Positions 25,201 to 33,924 of a stretch of 64,000 bases of DNA are shown here, one piece after another. Source of the stretch: Streptomyces sp. SID8374 (lineage in GTDB: Bacteria > Actinomycetota > Actinomycetes > Streptomycetales > Streptomycetaceae); assembly GCF_009865135.1 (NCBI RefSeq), contig NZ_WWGH01000001.1:3596001-3660000 (forward strand). Direction: 5' to 3'. The stretch's first letter is position 1, and each line of letters opens with the position of its first letter. Position numbers and translations under genes: made by a program. The notes under the pieces are model-generated. The model was not told where the DNA came from, searched no databases, and saw nothing but the letters and a program-made list of their open reading frames with translations.

Positions 25201-25893
25201 GTCGCCACCGGCCGAGGCCTCGGCGGGCCGGGTGCCGCCCGCCGCGAGGACGGTGGTCACGATGGCGTCGGCGGCGCGCAGCTCCTCGATCAGCTCGGCC
25301 TCCGGCGTACGGAGAGAGGCGACGTACAGCGGGAGCGGCCGGGCCCCCGCGTCCTCCACAGCACTGCACAACGCGTCGATGAACGCGGTGTTCCCGCTCA
25401 TGTGGTGGGCGCGGTAGTAGAGGACGGCCACCGTCGGGGCGCCCTCGTCCACCGCACGGGCGGAACGTTCCAGCGGGCCCCACGCGGGGGCCGGGGCGGG
25501 CGGCTCGAAGCCGTGGCCGGTCAGCAGCACGGTGTCGGAGAGGAACCGGCCCAGCTGCTCCAGGTTGGCGGGCCCGCCGTGCGCGAGGTAGGCGTGCGCC
25601 TCGGCCGCGATCCCGATCGGCACGGTGGAGGCGGCCATCAGCTGGGCGTCCGGAGCCTGCTCACCGGTGAGGACCACGACCGGCCGCCCGGTGGCCAGCA
25701 CCGCGTCGAGGCCTTCCTGCCACGCGCGTACGCCGCCGAGGAGGCGTACGACGACGAGGTCGACGCCGTCCAGCAGCTCGGGGAGTCCTTCGAGGTCGAC
25801 GCGGGAGGGGTTGGCGTACCGGTAGCTGACCGGTCCCTCGGATGCTCGGGCGCTCAGGAGGTCGGTGTCGGACGTCGACAGGAGCAGGATCAT
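22288..25893 (-). CDS. cobN: cobaltochelatase subunit CobN
   Basis: The 1201-residue protein is full length for CobN, the large subunit of the ATP-dependent aerobic cobaltochelatase that inserts cobalt into hydrogenobyrinic acid a,c-diamide. Family blocks include the N-terminal MILLLSTSDTDLLSAR, LVLSAYPTKHSRIGNAVGLD, the central MIHLGKHGNLEWLPGK and the late YQYHGGMVATVRALKG. It runs opposite to the other cobalamin genes, and a B12 riboswitch lies in its leader. CobS and CobT partners are not in the window. Confidence 0.95.
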   Translation of the reverse strand: MILLLSTSDTDLLSARASEGPVSYRYANPSRVDLEGLPELLDGVDLVVVRLLGGVRAWQEGLDAVLATGRPVVVLTGEQAPDAQLMAASTVPIGIAAEAHAYLAHGGPANLEQLGRFLSDTVLLTGHGFEPPAPAPAWGPLERSARAVDEGAPTVAVLYYRAHHMSGNTAFIDALCSAVEDAGARPLPLYVASLRTPEAELIEELRAADAIVTTVLAAGGTRPAEASAGGDDESWDAGALTGLDVPILQALCLTSPRAAWEENDEGVSPLDAATQIAVPEFDGRLITVPFSFKEIDEDGLPAYVADAERAARVAGIAVRHAKLRNIPNAEKRIALVLSAYPTKHSRIGNAVGLDTPASAVALLRRLRAEGYDFGPEEDIPGLVSGDGDELIYALIEAGGHDQEWLTEEQLAKNPVRIPAADYRRWFATLPEELRLAVERHWGPAPGEMFVDRSANPEGDIVLAALRRGNLLILIQPPRGFGENPIAIYHDPDLPPSHHYLAAYRWIAASADDNGFGADAMIHLGKHGNLEWLPGKNAGLSAACGPDAALGDLPLVYPFLVNDPGEGTQAKRRVHATLIDHLVPPMARADSYGDIARLEQLLDEHAQIAAMDPAKLSAIRAQIWTLIQAAKLDHDLGLEDRPEDEGFDEFIMHLDGWLCEIKDVQIRDGLHVLGNPPAGNDRVNLVLAVLRARQIWGGTASLPGLREALGLDESAATRTAADEIEEQARTLVQAMDDADWDPAAVAGVAAGLPDAVADILTFAATEVVPRMAATTDELTHAVHALNGGFVPAGPSGSPLRGLVNVLPTGRNFYSVDPKAVPSKLAWETGQALADSLLTRYRTDNGDWPTSVGLSLWGTSAMRTAGDDIAEAFALLGIRPVWDDASRRVTGLEPIPYAELGRPRIDVTLRISGFFRDAFPHTIGLLDDAVRLAASLDEPAEQNYVRAHAQADLAEHGDERRATTRIFGSRPGTYGAGLLQLIDSRDWRTDADLAEVYTVWGGYAYGRELDGRPAREEMETAYKRIEVAAKNTDTREHDIADSDDYFQYHGGMVATVRALKGTAPEAYIGDSTRPETVRTRTLVEETSRVFRARVVNPKWIEAMRRHGYKGAFELAATVDYLFGYDATTGVVADWMYDKLTETYVLDPENRQFLQEANPWALHGIAERLLEAESRGMWAKPDPAVLEALRQVYLETEGNLEGED

Positions 25894-25964
25894 GCTGCGT
25901 CAGGCCTTCCTCGGGGTGTCCACGCCCCGGGCGGTGTCGGAGGGGTCTCCCCGCGCCTGGCTCC

Positions 25965-26150
25965 AAGGGCCGGGCGCTGCACCCGGATCGGAGGAACCGG
26001 GCGCTCGGGGAAGGGAGTTCCTGACTCGCCCGGCCGGTGGTGGCGGCCGTGCTCACAGTGGCGGGACCGCGCCGGAATCTCACCGGGCTTCCTCCCCTGT
26101 CGCCGTCTGGCGATGGCGGCCTGAACGGACCACCGCCTGCATCCTAAGCG
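25965..26150 (-). promoter_or_regulatory. cobalamin riboswitch upstream of cobN
   Basis: On the minus strand the leader contains the B12 box GCCACTG (26056-26062), preceded by the conserved core GAGGAAGCCCGGTGAGATTCC and GCGGTCCC, and followed by GAGTCAGGAAC. These match the cobalamin riboswitch consensus in order and spacing. Binding of adenosylcobalamin would lower expression of cobN. The outer limits are approximate because the P1 stem was not fully traced. Confidence 0.85.
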
Positions 26151-26295
26151 GCCGGGGTGGGGGCGGGGCAGGGGGCGGGGGTGCGGTGGTGATCACTGTT
26201 CGCGGGCGGTGGGGCGGGTGGCCGTGATCCCCTGTCCCGCAGGTCACAGACGCGACCCCACCGCCGGGCCGGGCCCGGTCGGTATGCTCGCCGCC

Positions 26296-27561
26296 ATGCC
26301 CGATTCCGCCCCCTCGCCCCTTTCCGCGGGCGGCGTCTCCCCCCGCGCCGGTGGTGACGCCTGCCCGGGAACGCTGCGGCTGCACCGGGCGGACGACGGG
26401 GCGCTGGCCCGCGTACGCATCCCCGGCGGTGTGCTGAGCGCGGACCGGGCGGAGGCGCTGCTGACGGCGGCGGCCCGGTTCGGGGACGGTGAGCTGCATC
26501 TCACCTCGCGGGGCAACGTACAGCTGCGCGGCCTGGGTGCGGAGTGCGGCGGCGAGCTGGCCGCCCTGCTCACGGAGGCGGGCCTCCTGCCCTCCGCGGC
26601 CCACGAGCGGGCCCGCAACATCGTGGCGTCGCCGCTGGCGGGCCTGGACGGTTCACCGTCGGTCGGGCGGTGGCTGAGCGAGCTGGACCACCTGGTCTGC
26701 TCGTCGCCCGCCGCCGCCACGCTCTCCGGGCGCTTCCTCTTCGCTCTGGACGACGGCCGGGGCGATGTGGACGCCCTCGGCGCGGACGTGACGCTGATCG
26801 CGGAGGGGCCCTCGGGGCCCGCCGTGCTGCGGATCGGGGCGGCCGACGAGGTGTTCCGGGTCCCGGCCGCCGAGGCCCCGCGCGCCGTGCTGCTGGCCGC
26901 CGAGGCGTTCCTGCGCGCGGCCGGGGAGTCGGGCGCGTGGCGGGTGAAGGACCTGCCGGAAGACGTACGGGCGGAGCTGGTCCGGTCCATCGGCTCGGCG
27001 GCGCCGGGCCCGGCGGTTTACCGCCCCCGCCCCCGTACGGCAACGCCCCCCGCCCCCGGCCGCCACGGCTCCGCGCTCACCGCCGACGTACCCCTGGGCA
27101 GGCTCACCCCCGCCCAGTGGCGGCTGCTCACCGACACGGCCAGGCGGTACGGCGGCGAGCTGCGGCTCACCCCGTGGCGCGGGATCGTCCTCCCCGGGCC
27201 GGTCCCGCAGCCGGAGGCGGCGGACGCACTCCGCACGCTCTCCGAGTCCGGCCTGATCACCGCCCCCGACTCCCCCTGGACCGGCGTCGGCGCCTGCATC
27301 GGCCACCCCGGCTGCGCGAAGTCGCTGTCCGACGTCCGGGCCGAAGCGGGGGCCGCCCTCGGACCGCCCGGGCGGCTACCTGTGTACTGGTCCGGGTGCG
27401 AACGCCGCTGCGGCCACCCCCACGGGGAGTGGATCGACGTGGTCGTCACGCCGGACGGACACCGGATCTCCCACGTACGGGGAGAGCGGCGGGACGCCCG
27501 GGCGACCGTACGGAACGACCCGGCGCGGCTGGCGGCAGCGGTGGCCGAGGCCCGCGCCTGA
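26296..27561 (+). CDS. cobG: precorrin-3B synthase CobG
   Basis: The 421-residue protein has the nitrite/sulfite-reductase ferredoxin-like half domains (LHLTSRGNVQLRGL; LRLTPWRGIVLPG) and the cluster/siroheme-type cysteine pairs CIGHPGCAKS and YWSGCERRCGHPHG. CobG uses oxygen to convert precorrin-3A to precorrin-3B in the aerobic route. It is shorter at the N-terminus than some family members. An ATG four codons earlier is also possible; neither has a clear Shine-Dalgarno. It starts the rightward cobG-cobH-cobIJ run, back to back with cobN. Confidence 0.9.
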   Translation: MPDSAPSPLSAGGVSPRAGGDACPGTLRLHRADDGALARVRIPGGVLSADRAEALLTAAARFGDGELHLTSRGNVQLRGLGAECGGELAALLTEAGLLPSAAHERARNIVASPLAGLDGSPSVGRWLSELDHLVCSSPAAATLSGRFLFALDDGRGDVDALGADVTLIAEGPSGPAVLRIGAADEVFRVPAAEAPRAVLLAAEAFLRAAGESGAWRVKDLPEDVRAELVRSIGSAAPGPAVYRPRPRTATPPAPGRHGSALTADVPLGRLTPAQWRLLTDTARRYGGELRLTPWRGIVLPGPVPQPEAADALRTLSESGLITAPDSPWTGVGACIGHPGCAKSLSDVRAEAGAALGPPGRLPVYWSGCERRCGHPHGEWIDVVVTPDGHRISHVRGERRDARATVRNDPARLAAAVAEARA

Positions 27562-27615
27562 ACACCCGTAACACCCTTCCTTGACGACCTCACGGCAGAA
27601 GAAAGCGACAGCACT

Positions 27616-28242
27616 GTGCACCAGTACGAGAAGGACGGACCGGCGATCTACCGCCAGTCCTTCGCCACCATCCGCGCGGAGGCGGATCTGGCCGGGCTGC
27701 CCGCCGACGTCAGCCAGGTCGCCGTCCGCATGATCCACGCCTGCGGCATGGTCGACCTCGTACGCGACCTCGCCTTCTCGCCGAACGCCGTGGCCGACGC
27801 CCGCGCGGCCCTGCGCTCCGGCGCCCCGATCCTCTGCGATGTGGCGATGGTGGCCAGCGGGGTCACGCGCAAGCGGCTGCCCGCGGACAACGACGTGGTG
27901 TGCACGCTGTCCGACCCGTCCGTGCCCGGGCTGGCCGCGAAGATGGGCACGACCCGCAGCGCGGCGGCCCTGGAGCTGTGGCGGGACCGGATGGAGGGGG
28001 CGGTGGTCGCGGTGGGCAACGCCCCGACGGCCCTGTTCCGGCTGCTGGAGATGATCGAGGAGGGCGCCCCGCACCCGGCCGCCGTCATCGGCGTCCCGGT
28101 CGGCTTCGTCGGCGCGATGGAGTCCAAGGAGGCCCTGGCCGAGCACGCGTCGGGCCTGGAGCACCTGATCGTGCGGGGCAGGCGGGGCGGCAGCGCGATA
28201 GCGGCGGCGGCGCTGAACGCCATAGCCAGCGAGGAAGAGTAG
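27616..28242 (+). CDS. cobH: precorrin-8X methylmutase CobH
   Basis: The 208-residue protein matches CobH/CbiC, which moves a methyl group from C11 to C12 to give hydrogenobyrinic acid. Blocks: [27 protein letters not shown] with the catalytic His, [12 protein letters not shown] and [22 protein letters not shown] start. It lies 55 bp after cobG and is followed by cobIJ with a two-base gap. Confidence 0.95.
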   Translation: MHQYEKDGPAIYRQSFATIRAEADLAGLPADVSQVAVRMIHACGMVDLVRDLAFSPNAVADARAALRSGAPILCDVAMVASGVTRKRLPADNDVVCTLSDPSVPGLAAKMGTTRSAAALELWRDRMEGAVVAVGNAPTALFRLLEMIEEGAPHPAAVIGVPVGFVGAMESKEALAEHASGLEHLIVRGRRGGSAIAAAALNAIASEEE

Positions 28243-28244
28243 TG

Positions 28245-29756
28245 ATGAGCGAGTCCAGCGGCGGCACCGGCCGCCTCTACGGCGTCGGCCTCGGCCCCGG
28301 CGACCCGAACCTGATGACGCTCCGGGCCGTCCAGGTCATCGGCGAGGCCGACGTGATCGCGTACCACAGCGCCCGCCACGGCCGTTCGATCGCCCGGTCC
28401 ATCGCGGCGGCGCACCTGCGCCCCGACCACATCGAAGAGCCGCTGGTCTACCCCGTCACGACGGAGACCACGGACCACCCGGGCGGCTACCGGGGCGCGC
28501 TGGAGGAGTTCTACGAGAAGGCCGCGGCCCGCCTGGCGGCGCACCTGGACGCGGGCCGGACGGTGGCGGTCCTCGCCGAGGGCGACCCGATGTTCTACGG
28601 CTCGTACATGCACATGCACAAGCGCCTGGCCGACCGGTACGCCACCGAGGTCATCCCGGGCGTGACGTCGGTCAGCGCGGCGGCGGCCCGCCTCGGCACC
28701 CCGCTGGTCGAGGGCGAGGAGATCCTGACGATCCTCCCCGGCACGCTCCCGGAGGAGGAGCTGACGGCCCGGCTCGCGGCGACGGACACGGCGGTGGTGA
28801 TGAAGCTGGGGCGTACGTTCCCGGCGGTGCGCGGCGCGTTCGAGGCCTCGGGGCGGCTGGCGGAGGCGCGGTACGTGGAGCGGGCGACGATGGCCGGGGA
28901 GCGCACGGGCGACCTGGCGGAGATCGACCCGGCGTCGGTGCCGTACTTCTCGGTGGCGGTGCTGCCGAGCCGGGTGGACGCGCCTCGCCCCTCGGGGCCG
29001 TCCGACGGCGAGGTCGTGGTGGTGGGCACCGGCCCGGCGGGCCCGCTGTGGCTGACGCCGGAGACGCGGGGCGCCCTGGCGGCGGCGGACGCCGTGGTCG
29101 GCTACACCACCTACCTGGACCGGGTCCCGGTCCGCCCCGGCCAGGCGCGGCACGGCTCGGACAACAAGGTGGAGTCGGAGCGGGCGGAGTTCGCGCTGGA
29201 CCTGGCCCGCAGGGGCCACCGCGTCGCGGTCGTCTCCGGCGGCGACCCCGGGGTCTTCGCGATGGCGACGGCGGTGCTGGAGGTGGCCGCGCAGGAGGAG
29301 TACGCGGAGATTCCCGTACGGGTCCTGCCCGGCGTCACCGCGGCCAACGCGGCGGCGGCGCGCGCCGGCGCACCGCTGGGCCACGACTACGCCACGATCT
29401 CCCTCTCGGACCGCCTCAAGCCATGGGAGGTCATCGCGGAACGCCTGAGCGCGGCGGCCTCGGCAGACCTGGTCCTGGCCCTCTACAACCCGGGCTCCAA
29501 GTCCCGTACGTGGCAGGTCGGCAAGGCCCGCGACCTGCTCCTGGAACACCGCTCCCCGGACACCCCGGTCGTCCTGGCCCGGGACGTGGGCGGCCCGACG
29601 GAGACCGTCCGTACGGTACGGCTGGCGGACGTCGACCCGGCGGAGGTGGACATGCGGACGCTGCTGATCGTGGGCTCGTCGCAGACGCGCTGGGTACGGA
29701 GGGGCGAGGCGGGCCGGTCCATCGTGTGGACCCCGCGCCGCTACCCGGAGGCGTAG
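28245..29756 (+). CDS. cobIJ: fused precorrin-2 C20- / precorrin-3B C17-methyltransferase CobIJ
   Basis: Two tetrapyrrole methylase domains are joined. The N-terminal one (LYGVGLGPGDPNLMTLRAV, FYGSYMHMHKRL) is CobI; the C-terminal one (VVVVGTGPAGPLWLTPET, VVSGGDPGVFAMATAVLEVA, YNPGSKSRTWQ) is CobJ. The fusion is normal in actinobacteria. Both halves use S-adenosylmethionine. The 503-residue product ends in a 16-bp tail-to-tail overlap with cobK. Confidence 0.93.
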   Translation: MSESSGGTGRLYGVGLGPGDPNLMTLRAVQVIGEADVIAYHSARHGRSIARSIAAAHLRPDHIEEPLVYPVTTETTDHPGGYRGALEEFYEKAAARLAAHLDAGRTVAVLAEGDPMFYGSYMHMHKRLADRYATEVIPGVTSVSAAAARLGTPLVEGEEILTILPGTLPEEELTARLAATDTAVVMKLGRTFPAVRGAFEASGRLAEARYVERATMAGERTGDLAEIDPASVPYFSVAVLPSRVDAPRPSGPSDGEVVVVGTGPAGPLWLTPETRGALAAADAVVGYTTYLDRVPVRPGQARHGSDNKVESERAEFALDLARRGHRVAVVSGGDPGVFAMATAVLEVAAQEEYAEIPVRVLPGVTAANAAAARAGAPLGHDYATISLSDRLKPWEVIAERLSAAASADLVLALYNPGSKSRTWQVGKARDLLLEHRSPDTPVVLARDVGGPTETVRTVRLADVDPAEVDMRTLLIVGSSQTRWVRRGEAGRSIVWTPRRYPEA

Positions 29757-30505
29757 CGGCGCCGGACCCACTCCGCGGCCTCGTCGGACGTGGCGGCCAC
29801 CGGCACCCCTTCGGGAACCGGTGGCCGCCGCACCACGACGACGGGAATCCCGGCCTCACGGGCGGCGGTGAGCTTGGGGGCGGTGGCGTCGCCGCCGCTG
29901 TCCTTGGTGACGAGGACGTCGATGCGGTGACGCCGGACGATCTCGCGCTCACCCTCAAGGCCGAACGGCCCCCGATCCAGGAGGACTTCCATCCTCCTCG
30001 GGCAGGGCGGCTCCGGCGCATCGACGGAGCGTACGAGAAACCACAGGGAATCGAGTCCGGCTTCCGCGAAGGCGGCGAGCCCCATCCGCCCGGTGGTGAG
30101 GAAGACCCGCTCACCGAGTGCGGGCAGCAGCTCGGCGGCCTCGGCGAGCGACGCGACGGAGTGCCAGCGGTCACCCTCCTGGGCGACCCAGCCGGGCCGG
30201 CGGAGGGCGAGGAGAGGAACATGGGCCTGCGCGGCGGCCAGGGCCGCGTTCCGGCTCATGGTGGCGGCGAAGGGGTGGGTGGCATCGACCAGAGCGTCGA
30301 CGTGGTGCTCACGTACCCACGCCGCAAGCCCGTCGGGCCCCCCGAACCCGCCGACGCGCACGCCACCGGGCGGCAGCCGGGGAGCGGCCACGCGCCCGGC
30401 GAGGGAGGTGGTGACGCGCACGCGCGGTTCACCGACCAGGCTCTCGACGAGTCGACGGGCCTCGGTGGTCCCTCCCAGAACAAGAACATGCTTCACGTGC
30501 ATCAT
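29741..30505 (-). CDS. cobK: precorrin-6A reductase CobK
   Basis: The 254-residue protein is an NAD(P)H-dependent reductase of the CobK/CbiJ family: VLVLGGTTEARRLVESL nucleotide fold, DATHPFAATMSRNA, and VTKDSGGDATAPKLTAA near the C-terminus. It is on the strand opposite to its pathway neighbours. It converges with cobIJ and shares a 30-bp divergent gap with cbiD. Confidence 0.92.
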   Translation of the reverse strand: MMHVKHVLVLGGTTEARRLVESLVGEPRVRVTTSLAGRVAAPRLPPGGVRVGGFGGPDGLAAWVREHHVDALVDATHPFAATMSRNAALAAAQAHVPLLALRRPGWVAQEGDRWHSVASLAEAAELLPALGERVFLTTGRMGLAAFAEAGLDSLWFLVRSVDAPEPPCPRRMEVLLDRGPFGLEGEREIVRRHRIDVLVTKDSGGDATAPKLTAAREAGIPVVVVRRPPVPEGVPVAATSDEAAEWVRRRYASG

Positions 30506-30535
30506 CGGAACGGACTCTTCTCATGAACGACGCTC

Positions 30536-31645
30536 ATGACCGCTGAGGCGCGGGGCGGTCGCAGTGCCCAACTCAAGCACACGGGTCTGCGCCCCGGCTG
30601 GACGACCGGTGCGTGCGCGACGGCGGCGACGACGGCCGCGTACACGGCCCTGCTGACCGGCGACTTCCCGGACCCGGTGAGCATCACACTGCCGAGGGGC
30701 CAGACACCGGCGTTCGCGCTGGCGGTGGAGGAGCTGAGCCCCGGGCGGGCGAGCGCCGGGGTGGTGAAGGACGCGGGGGACGACCCGGACGTGACGCACG
30801 GGGCGCTGGTGAGGGCGACGGTACGGCGGCTGCCGCCGGGCTCCGGGGTGGTGTTCCGGGCGGGCTCCGGCGTCGGCACGGTCACCCTCCCCGGCCTGCC
30901 GCTGGACGTCGGGGAGCCCGCGGTGAACCCGGTGCCGCGCCGGCTGATGCGTGAGCATGTGGAGCGGGTGGCGGCAGAGTACGGGGAGCCGGGGGACGTG
31001 GAGGTGACGGTGTCGGTGGACCACGGCGAGGAGATCGCCCGCTCCACGTGGAACGGCCGGCTCGGCATCCTGGGCGGCCTGTCGATCCTGGGCACGACAG
31101 GGGTGGTCGTCCCGTACTCCTGCTCGGCCTGGATCGACTCGATCCGCCGGGGGGTGGACGTGGCAAGAGCGGCAGGCCTGACACATGTGGCGGGCTGCAC
31201 GGGCTCGACGTCGGAGAAGACGGTGGTCGCGGAGTACAACCTCCCGGACATAGCACTCCTGGACATGGGCGACTTCGCGGGCGCGGTCCTCAAGTACGTA
31301 CGCCGACACCCCATCCCCCGCCTCACGATCTGCGGAGGCTTCGCGAAACTCTCCAAACTGGCGGCCGGCCACCTGGACCTCCACTCGGCCCGCTCCCAGG
31401 TGAACAAGCCTTTCCTGGCGGCCCTGGCCCGCGAGGGCGGCGCGACCGAGGAGCTGGCGTCCCGCATAGCCACGGCCAACACGGGCCTGGAGGCGCTGCG
31501 GCTGAGCGAGGCGGAGGGTGTGCGCTTGGGCGACCTGGTGGCGTCCCGCGCCCGCGACGAGGCGCTGTCGGTGCTGCGGGGCGCACCGGTGGAGGTGGAC
31601 GTGATCTGCATCGACAGGGCGGGGGTGGTGGTGGGGCGGTCGTAG
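30536..31645 (+). CDS. cbiD: cobalt-precorrin-5B (C1)-methyltransferase CbiD-type
   Basis: The 369-residue protein is CbiD: GLRPGWTTGACATAATTAAY at the N-terminus, SVDHGEEIARSTWNGRLGIL, and the CTGSTSEK and GDFAGAVLKYVRRHPI blocks. It methylates C1 during ring contraction. CbiD is classed with the anaerobic route yet is common beside CobG-type genes in Streptomyces. It should be followed by cobM/cobL in a compact cluster; here 8.9 kb of unrelated DNA comes first. Confidence 0.93.
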   Translation: MTAEARGGRSAQLKHTGLRPGWTTGACATAATTAAYTALLTGDFPDPVSITLPRGQTPAFALAVEELSPGRASAGVVKDAGDDPDVTHGALVRATVRRLPPGSGVVFRAGSGVGTVTLPGLPLDVGEPAVNPVPRRLMREHVERVAAEYGEPGDVEVTVSVDHGEEIARSTWNGRLGILGGLSILGTTGVVVPYSCSAWIDSIRRGVDVARAAGLTHVAGCTGSTSEKTVVAEYNLPDIALLDMGDFAGAVLKYVRRHPIPRLTICGGFAKLSKLAAGHLDLHSARSQVNKPFLAALAREGGATEELASRIATANTGLEALRLSEAEGVRLGDLVASRARDEALSVLRGAPVEVDVICIDRAGVVVGRS

Positions 31646-31682
31646 CTCGTTTCCGCGCCCGCCCCACCACCAAGGCCGTATG

Positions 31683-32107
31683 TCAGGCGCGGCCAAGTGC
31701 CCGAACGGTCCACCCGGCCGTACGCCAGACGTCGACGTCAAGGGTGCCGCGCCCGTCGACGACCGTGGCGTCCGCGACCCGCCGGGCAAGCTGCCCGGGA
31801 TCGACGCGGCTGAACTCGGGCCACTCCGTCAGATGCAGCAGCAGATCGGCGCCCTCGACGGCGGCGATCGGGTCCTCCACATAGTCAAGTTCGGGATGAA
31901 CCTTGCGGGCGTTGTCGAGGGCCTTGGGGTCGGTGACGGTGACCGTGGCACCGAGCTCGTGGAGTTTCCGGGCAACGGCGAGGGCGGGCGAGTCACGGAT
32001 GTCGTCGGTGTTCGGCTTGAAGGCCGCACCCCAGACGGTGATCCGCCGCCCACTTGGCGACGCGAACCAGCGGCCCGCGAGCTCCTCCAGCGCACCGGCG
32101 CAGAACT
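31683..32107 (-). pseudogene. C-terminal remnant of UDP-glucose 6-dehydrogenase
   Basis: About 140 codons encode only the UDP-binding C-terminal domain of the UDP-glucose/GDP-mannose dehydrogenase family: RRITVWGAAFKPNTDDIRDS, ALAVARKLHELGATVTVTDP, YVEDPIAAVEGADLLLHLTE and WPEF. The NAD-binding and central catalytic domains (about 300 residues) are missing, and the frame upstream turns into unrelated sequence close to the stop of the HTH gene. The break marks a recombination junction. The fragment may mark the edge of DNA inserted next to cbiD. Confidence 0.85.
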
Positions 32108-32148
32108 CGGCATCACGGCCTGAGGACCCCCGCCCCCGGCCTTCGCAG

Positions 32149-33255
32149 CTACTGCCTGGAACCGCCCCCGGCTGCGGCGGCAGCGGCGGCGAGCCGTGAC
32201 CGCCACCCGTCCGGATCCCGCCCGGCCTCCACGGCCTTCGCAGCGTCCTCGGCGAGATCGATCCCGAGATCGGCGGCCCGGCGCTCGGCCCACCGCGCAT
32301 AGGCAGCGGCCTGCTGGCAGTCGGGGCACTCGGTCTCCTCGCTGTAGGCCCGGAAGACATGCTCGTTTCCGGCCCCCTGGCAGGTGACGAGAGGCGGAAC
32401 GTACGGAGGCGGGGGAAGGGCGGCAGGCAACGCAGCCTCCTCCACCGCTTCCTGCACCTCCTCGACCGTCTCCCGCCCCGGAGCCCGCTGCTCGCTCACG
32501 GGCGCCTCGGGCATCTTCATCTCCAGCCGATGCCGCAGGAAGCCCACAGCGGACCGCACCCCATTCGACGGCAACCCACTGCTCAACACCCGCCGAAGCT
32601 CACCGGCCGAAACCCCCCGCCGCAACCACTCAACAGCCAGCCCGACCAGCTCACGAGCTTCACGAACCCCGAGCCGCAACTGCCGGTCGGAGTTCCGCAG
32701 GGACAACAACACCCGCTCAGCCTCAACTTCTTGAGGAGGCGGCTCCACAGCTGGGACTCCGTCTTCCCCTTCGCTTTCAACTTCGCTAGGCGCTTCGGTG
32801 GGTGGGCGGGATGAGTTCTCCCCCAGTTCTTCGTCTGCCGGTAGTTGATGACCGACGGTCCGAGGACCCGGCTCACCGACGGCCGGAAACTGCACACTCG
32901 GAGCCGACGACCGGACCCCCACCCCAGCATCCCGCCACACCACCAGAGCATCACCCTCACTCAACGGCACATTCGAGAACAGCTGATGGGTGACCCACAA
33001 CCCCCGCTCACCGGACACCCGCCGCTCATGAACGAACCCGTTCACGACCAACTGCTCCTTGGCCCGCTGGAACGCACGCCCCTTGATACCCAGCTTCCGG
33101 CCATGCTCGGACAACGCCACATGGGTCTGCCCATCGGGCAACCCCTGCACGTACAACAACAAGATCTTCGCGTCACTGCACAGACGCGGATGACGCACGA
33201 CATCGTGCGAGGCCTTCGTGTAGCGCCGAACAGGCGCGATAGCATGCCAAAGCAT
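32149..33255 (-). CDS. winged-helix DNA-binding protein of integrated-element type
   Basis: The 368-residue protein starts with a winged-helix region (SHDVVRHPRLCSDAKILLLY, HGRKLGIKGRAFQRAKEQLV, FVHERRVSGERGLWVTHQLF) of a kind found in plasmid or island regulators and replication-related proteins of Streptomyces. The centre is Pro/Glu-rich. The C-terminus has a CQGAGNEHVFRAYSEETECP-DCQQA cysteine pattern that may bind zinc, then a basic Ala-rich helix. The function is not known. Its stop abuts the broken UDP-glucose dehydrogenase remnant. A short palindrome lies just upstream. Confidence 0.65.
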   Translation of the reverse strand: MLWHAIAPVRRYTKASHDVVRHPRLCSDAKILLLYVQGLPDGQTHVALSEHGRKLGIKGRAFQRAKEQLVVNGFVHERRVSGERGLWVTHQLFSNVPLSEGDALVVWRDAGVGVRSSAPSVQFPAVGEPGPRTVGHQLPADEELGENSSRPPTEAPSEVESEGEDGVPAVEPPPQEVEAERVLLSLRNSDRQLRLGVREARELVGLAVEWLRRGVSAGELRRVLSSGLPSNGVRSAVGFLRHRLEMKMPEAPVSEQRAPGRETVEEVQEAVEEAALPAALPPPPYVPPLVTCQGAGNEHVFRAYSEETECPDCQQAAAYARWAERRAADLGIDLAEDAAKAVEAGRDPDGWRSRLAAAAAAAGGGSRQ

Positions 33256-33273
33256 CCCGGTGGACCTTGACTT

Positions 33274-33283
33274 CCACTAGTGG
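33274..33283. promoter_or_regulatory. CCACTAGTGG palindrome upstream of the HTH gene
   Basis: A 10-bp perfect palindrome with partly symmetrical flanks (CTTC / GAAG) sits about 20 bp before the start. A site for autoregulation is possible. Confidence 0.3.
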
Positions 33284-33543
33284 GTGAAGGCCCTCGGACC
33301 GGTGCGTAGGAACACCTCCGGGGGCCGCCCCATGCACACGAAGTGCACACAGAGCGTGATGACAGGATGACGCTACCGCAGCCTAGAAGTGCCTCGGGGA
33401 CAATCCGCCGAACGGGCGGGCAGACCAAAGCAGATCAACCCGTAAGGGTGGAAAGCCAGTTCGTGTTGACGCGCTGATGGGCGTGGAACGCCCCTGCCAT
33501 CTGGTGACAGCCTCGTCCGGGGCGCCCGCCCCGTCCCGTCCGG

Positions 33544-33909
33544 TCAGCTCGTCGCCTTCTCAATGGCGTCGAAGATGTCGGCATCGGTTTTCTGCTGCCA
33601 GACCGGCAGGTCGGCCCAGTCCGCCACGTAGCCCGGCTTCGGGTCCTCGAAGTGCTTGAACATCTGGGCCGTCCAGCAGATCGCGACGAAGCGCCCCCGC
33701 TGCTCACGGGACAACCGCGACGTACGCCCACCGCTGACCGTGACGAACTGACGCACCTGCTCGCACACGGCTCCCGCCGCTTCGCGCTCCCACTGCGGGG
33801 TGTCGTCCCACGGAGTCACGTACCCAGCCTTCGGCTCCCCGGGAAAATGCCGCCGAACCCCCGCGATCCAGGCCTCCCGGAACAGCCGTGCACCCTCAAC
33901 CTGCGACAT
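33544..33909 (-). CDS. hypothetical protein, 121 aa
   Basis: I do not recognise this acidic, Trp-rich protein. It contains two similar segments, HFPGEPKAGYVTPWDDTPQWE near residue 20 and HFEDPKPGYVADWADLPVWQ near residue 85, suggesting an internal duplication of a roughly 60-residue unit (PxxGYVxxWxDxPxW). It follows the XRE regulator gene by 15 bp on the same strand and so is probably co-transcribed with it. Confidence 0.65.
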   Translation of the reverse strand: MSQVEGARLFREAWIAGVRRHFPGEPKAGYVTPWDDTPQWEREAAGAVCEQVRQFVTVSGGRTSRLSREQRGRFVAICWTAQMFKHFEDPKPGYVADWADLPVWQQKTDADIFDAIEKATS

Positions 33910-33924
33910 GCCATCCCCTTCTCG

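Noticed and set aside
30523..30546. Seven-codon leader peptide (MNDAHDR) overlapping the cbiD start
   Set aside because: Too short to support, with no stem-loops or codon bias indicating attenuation.
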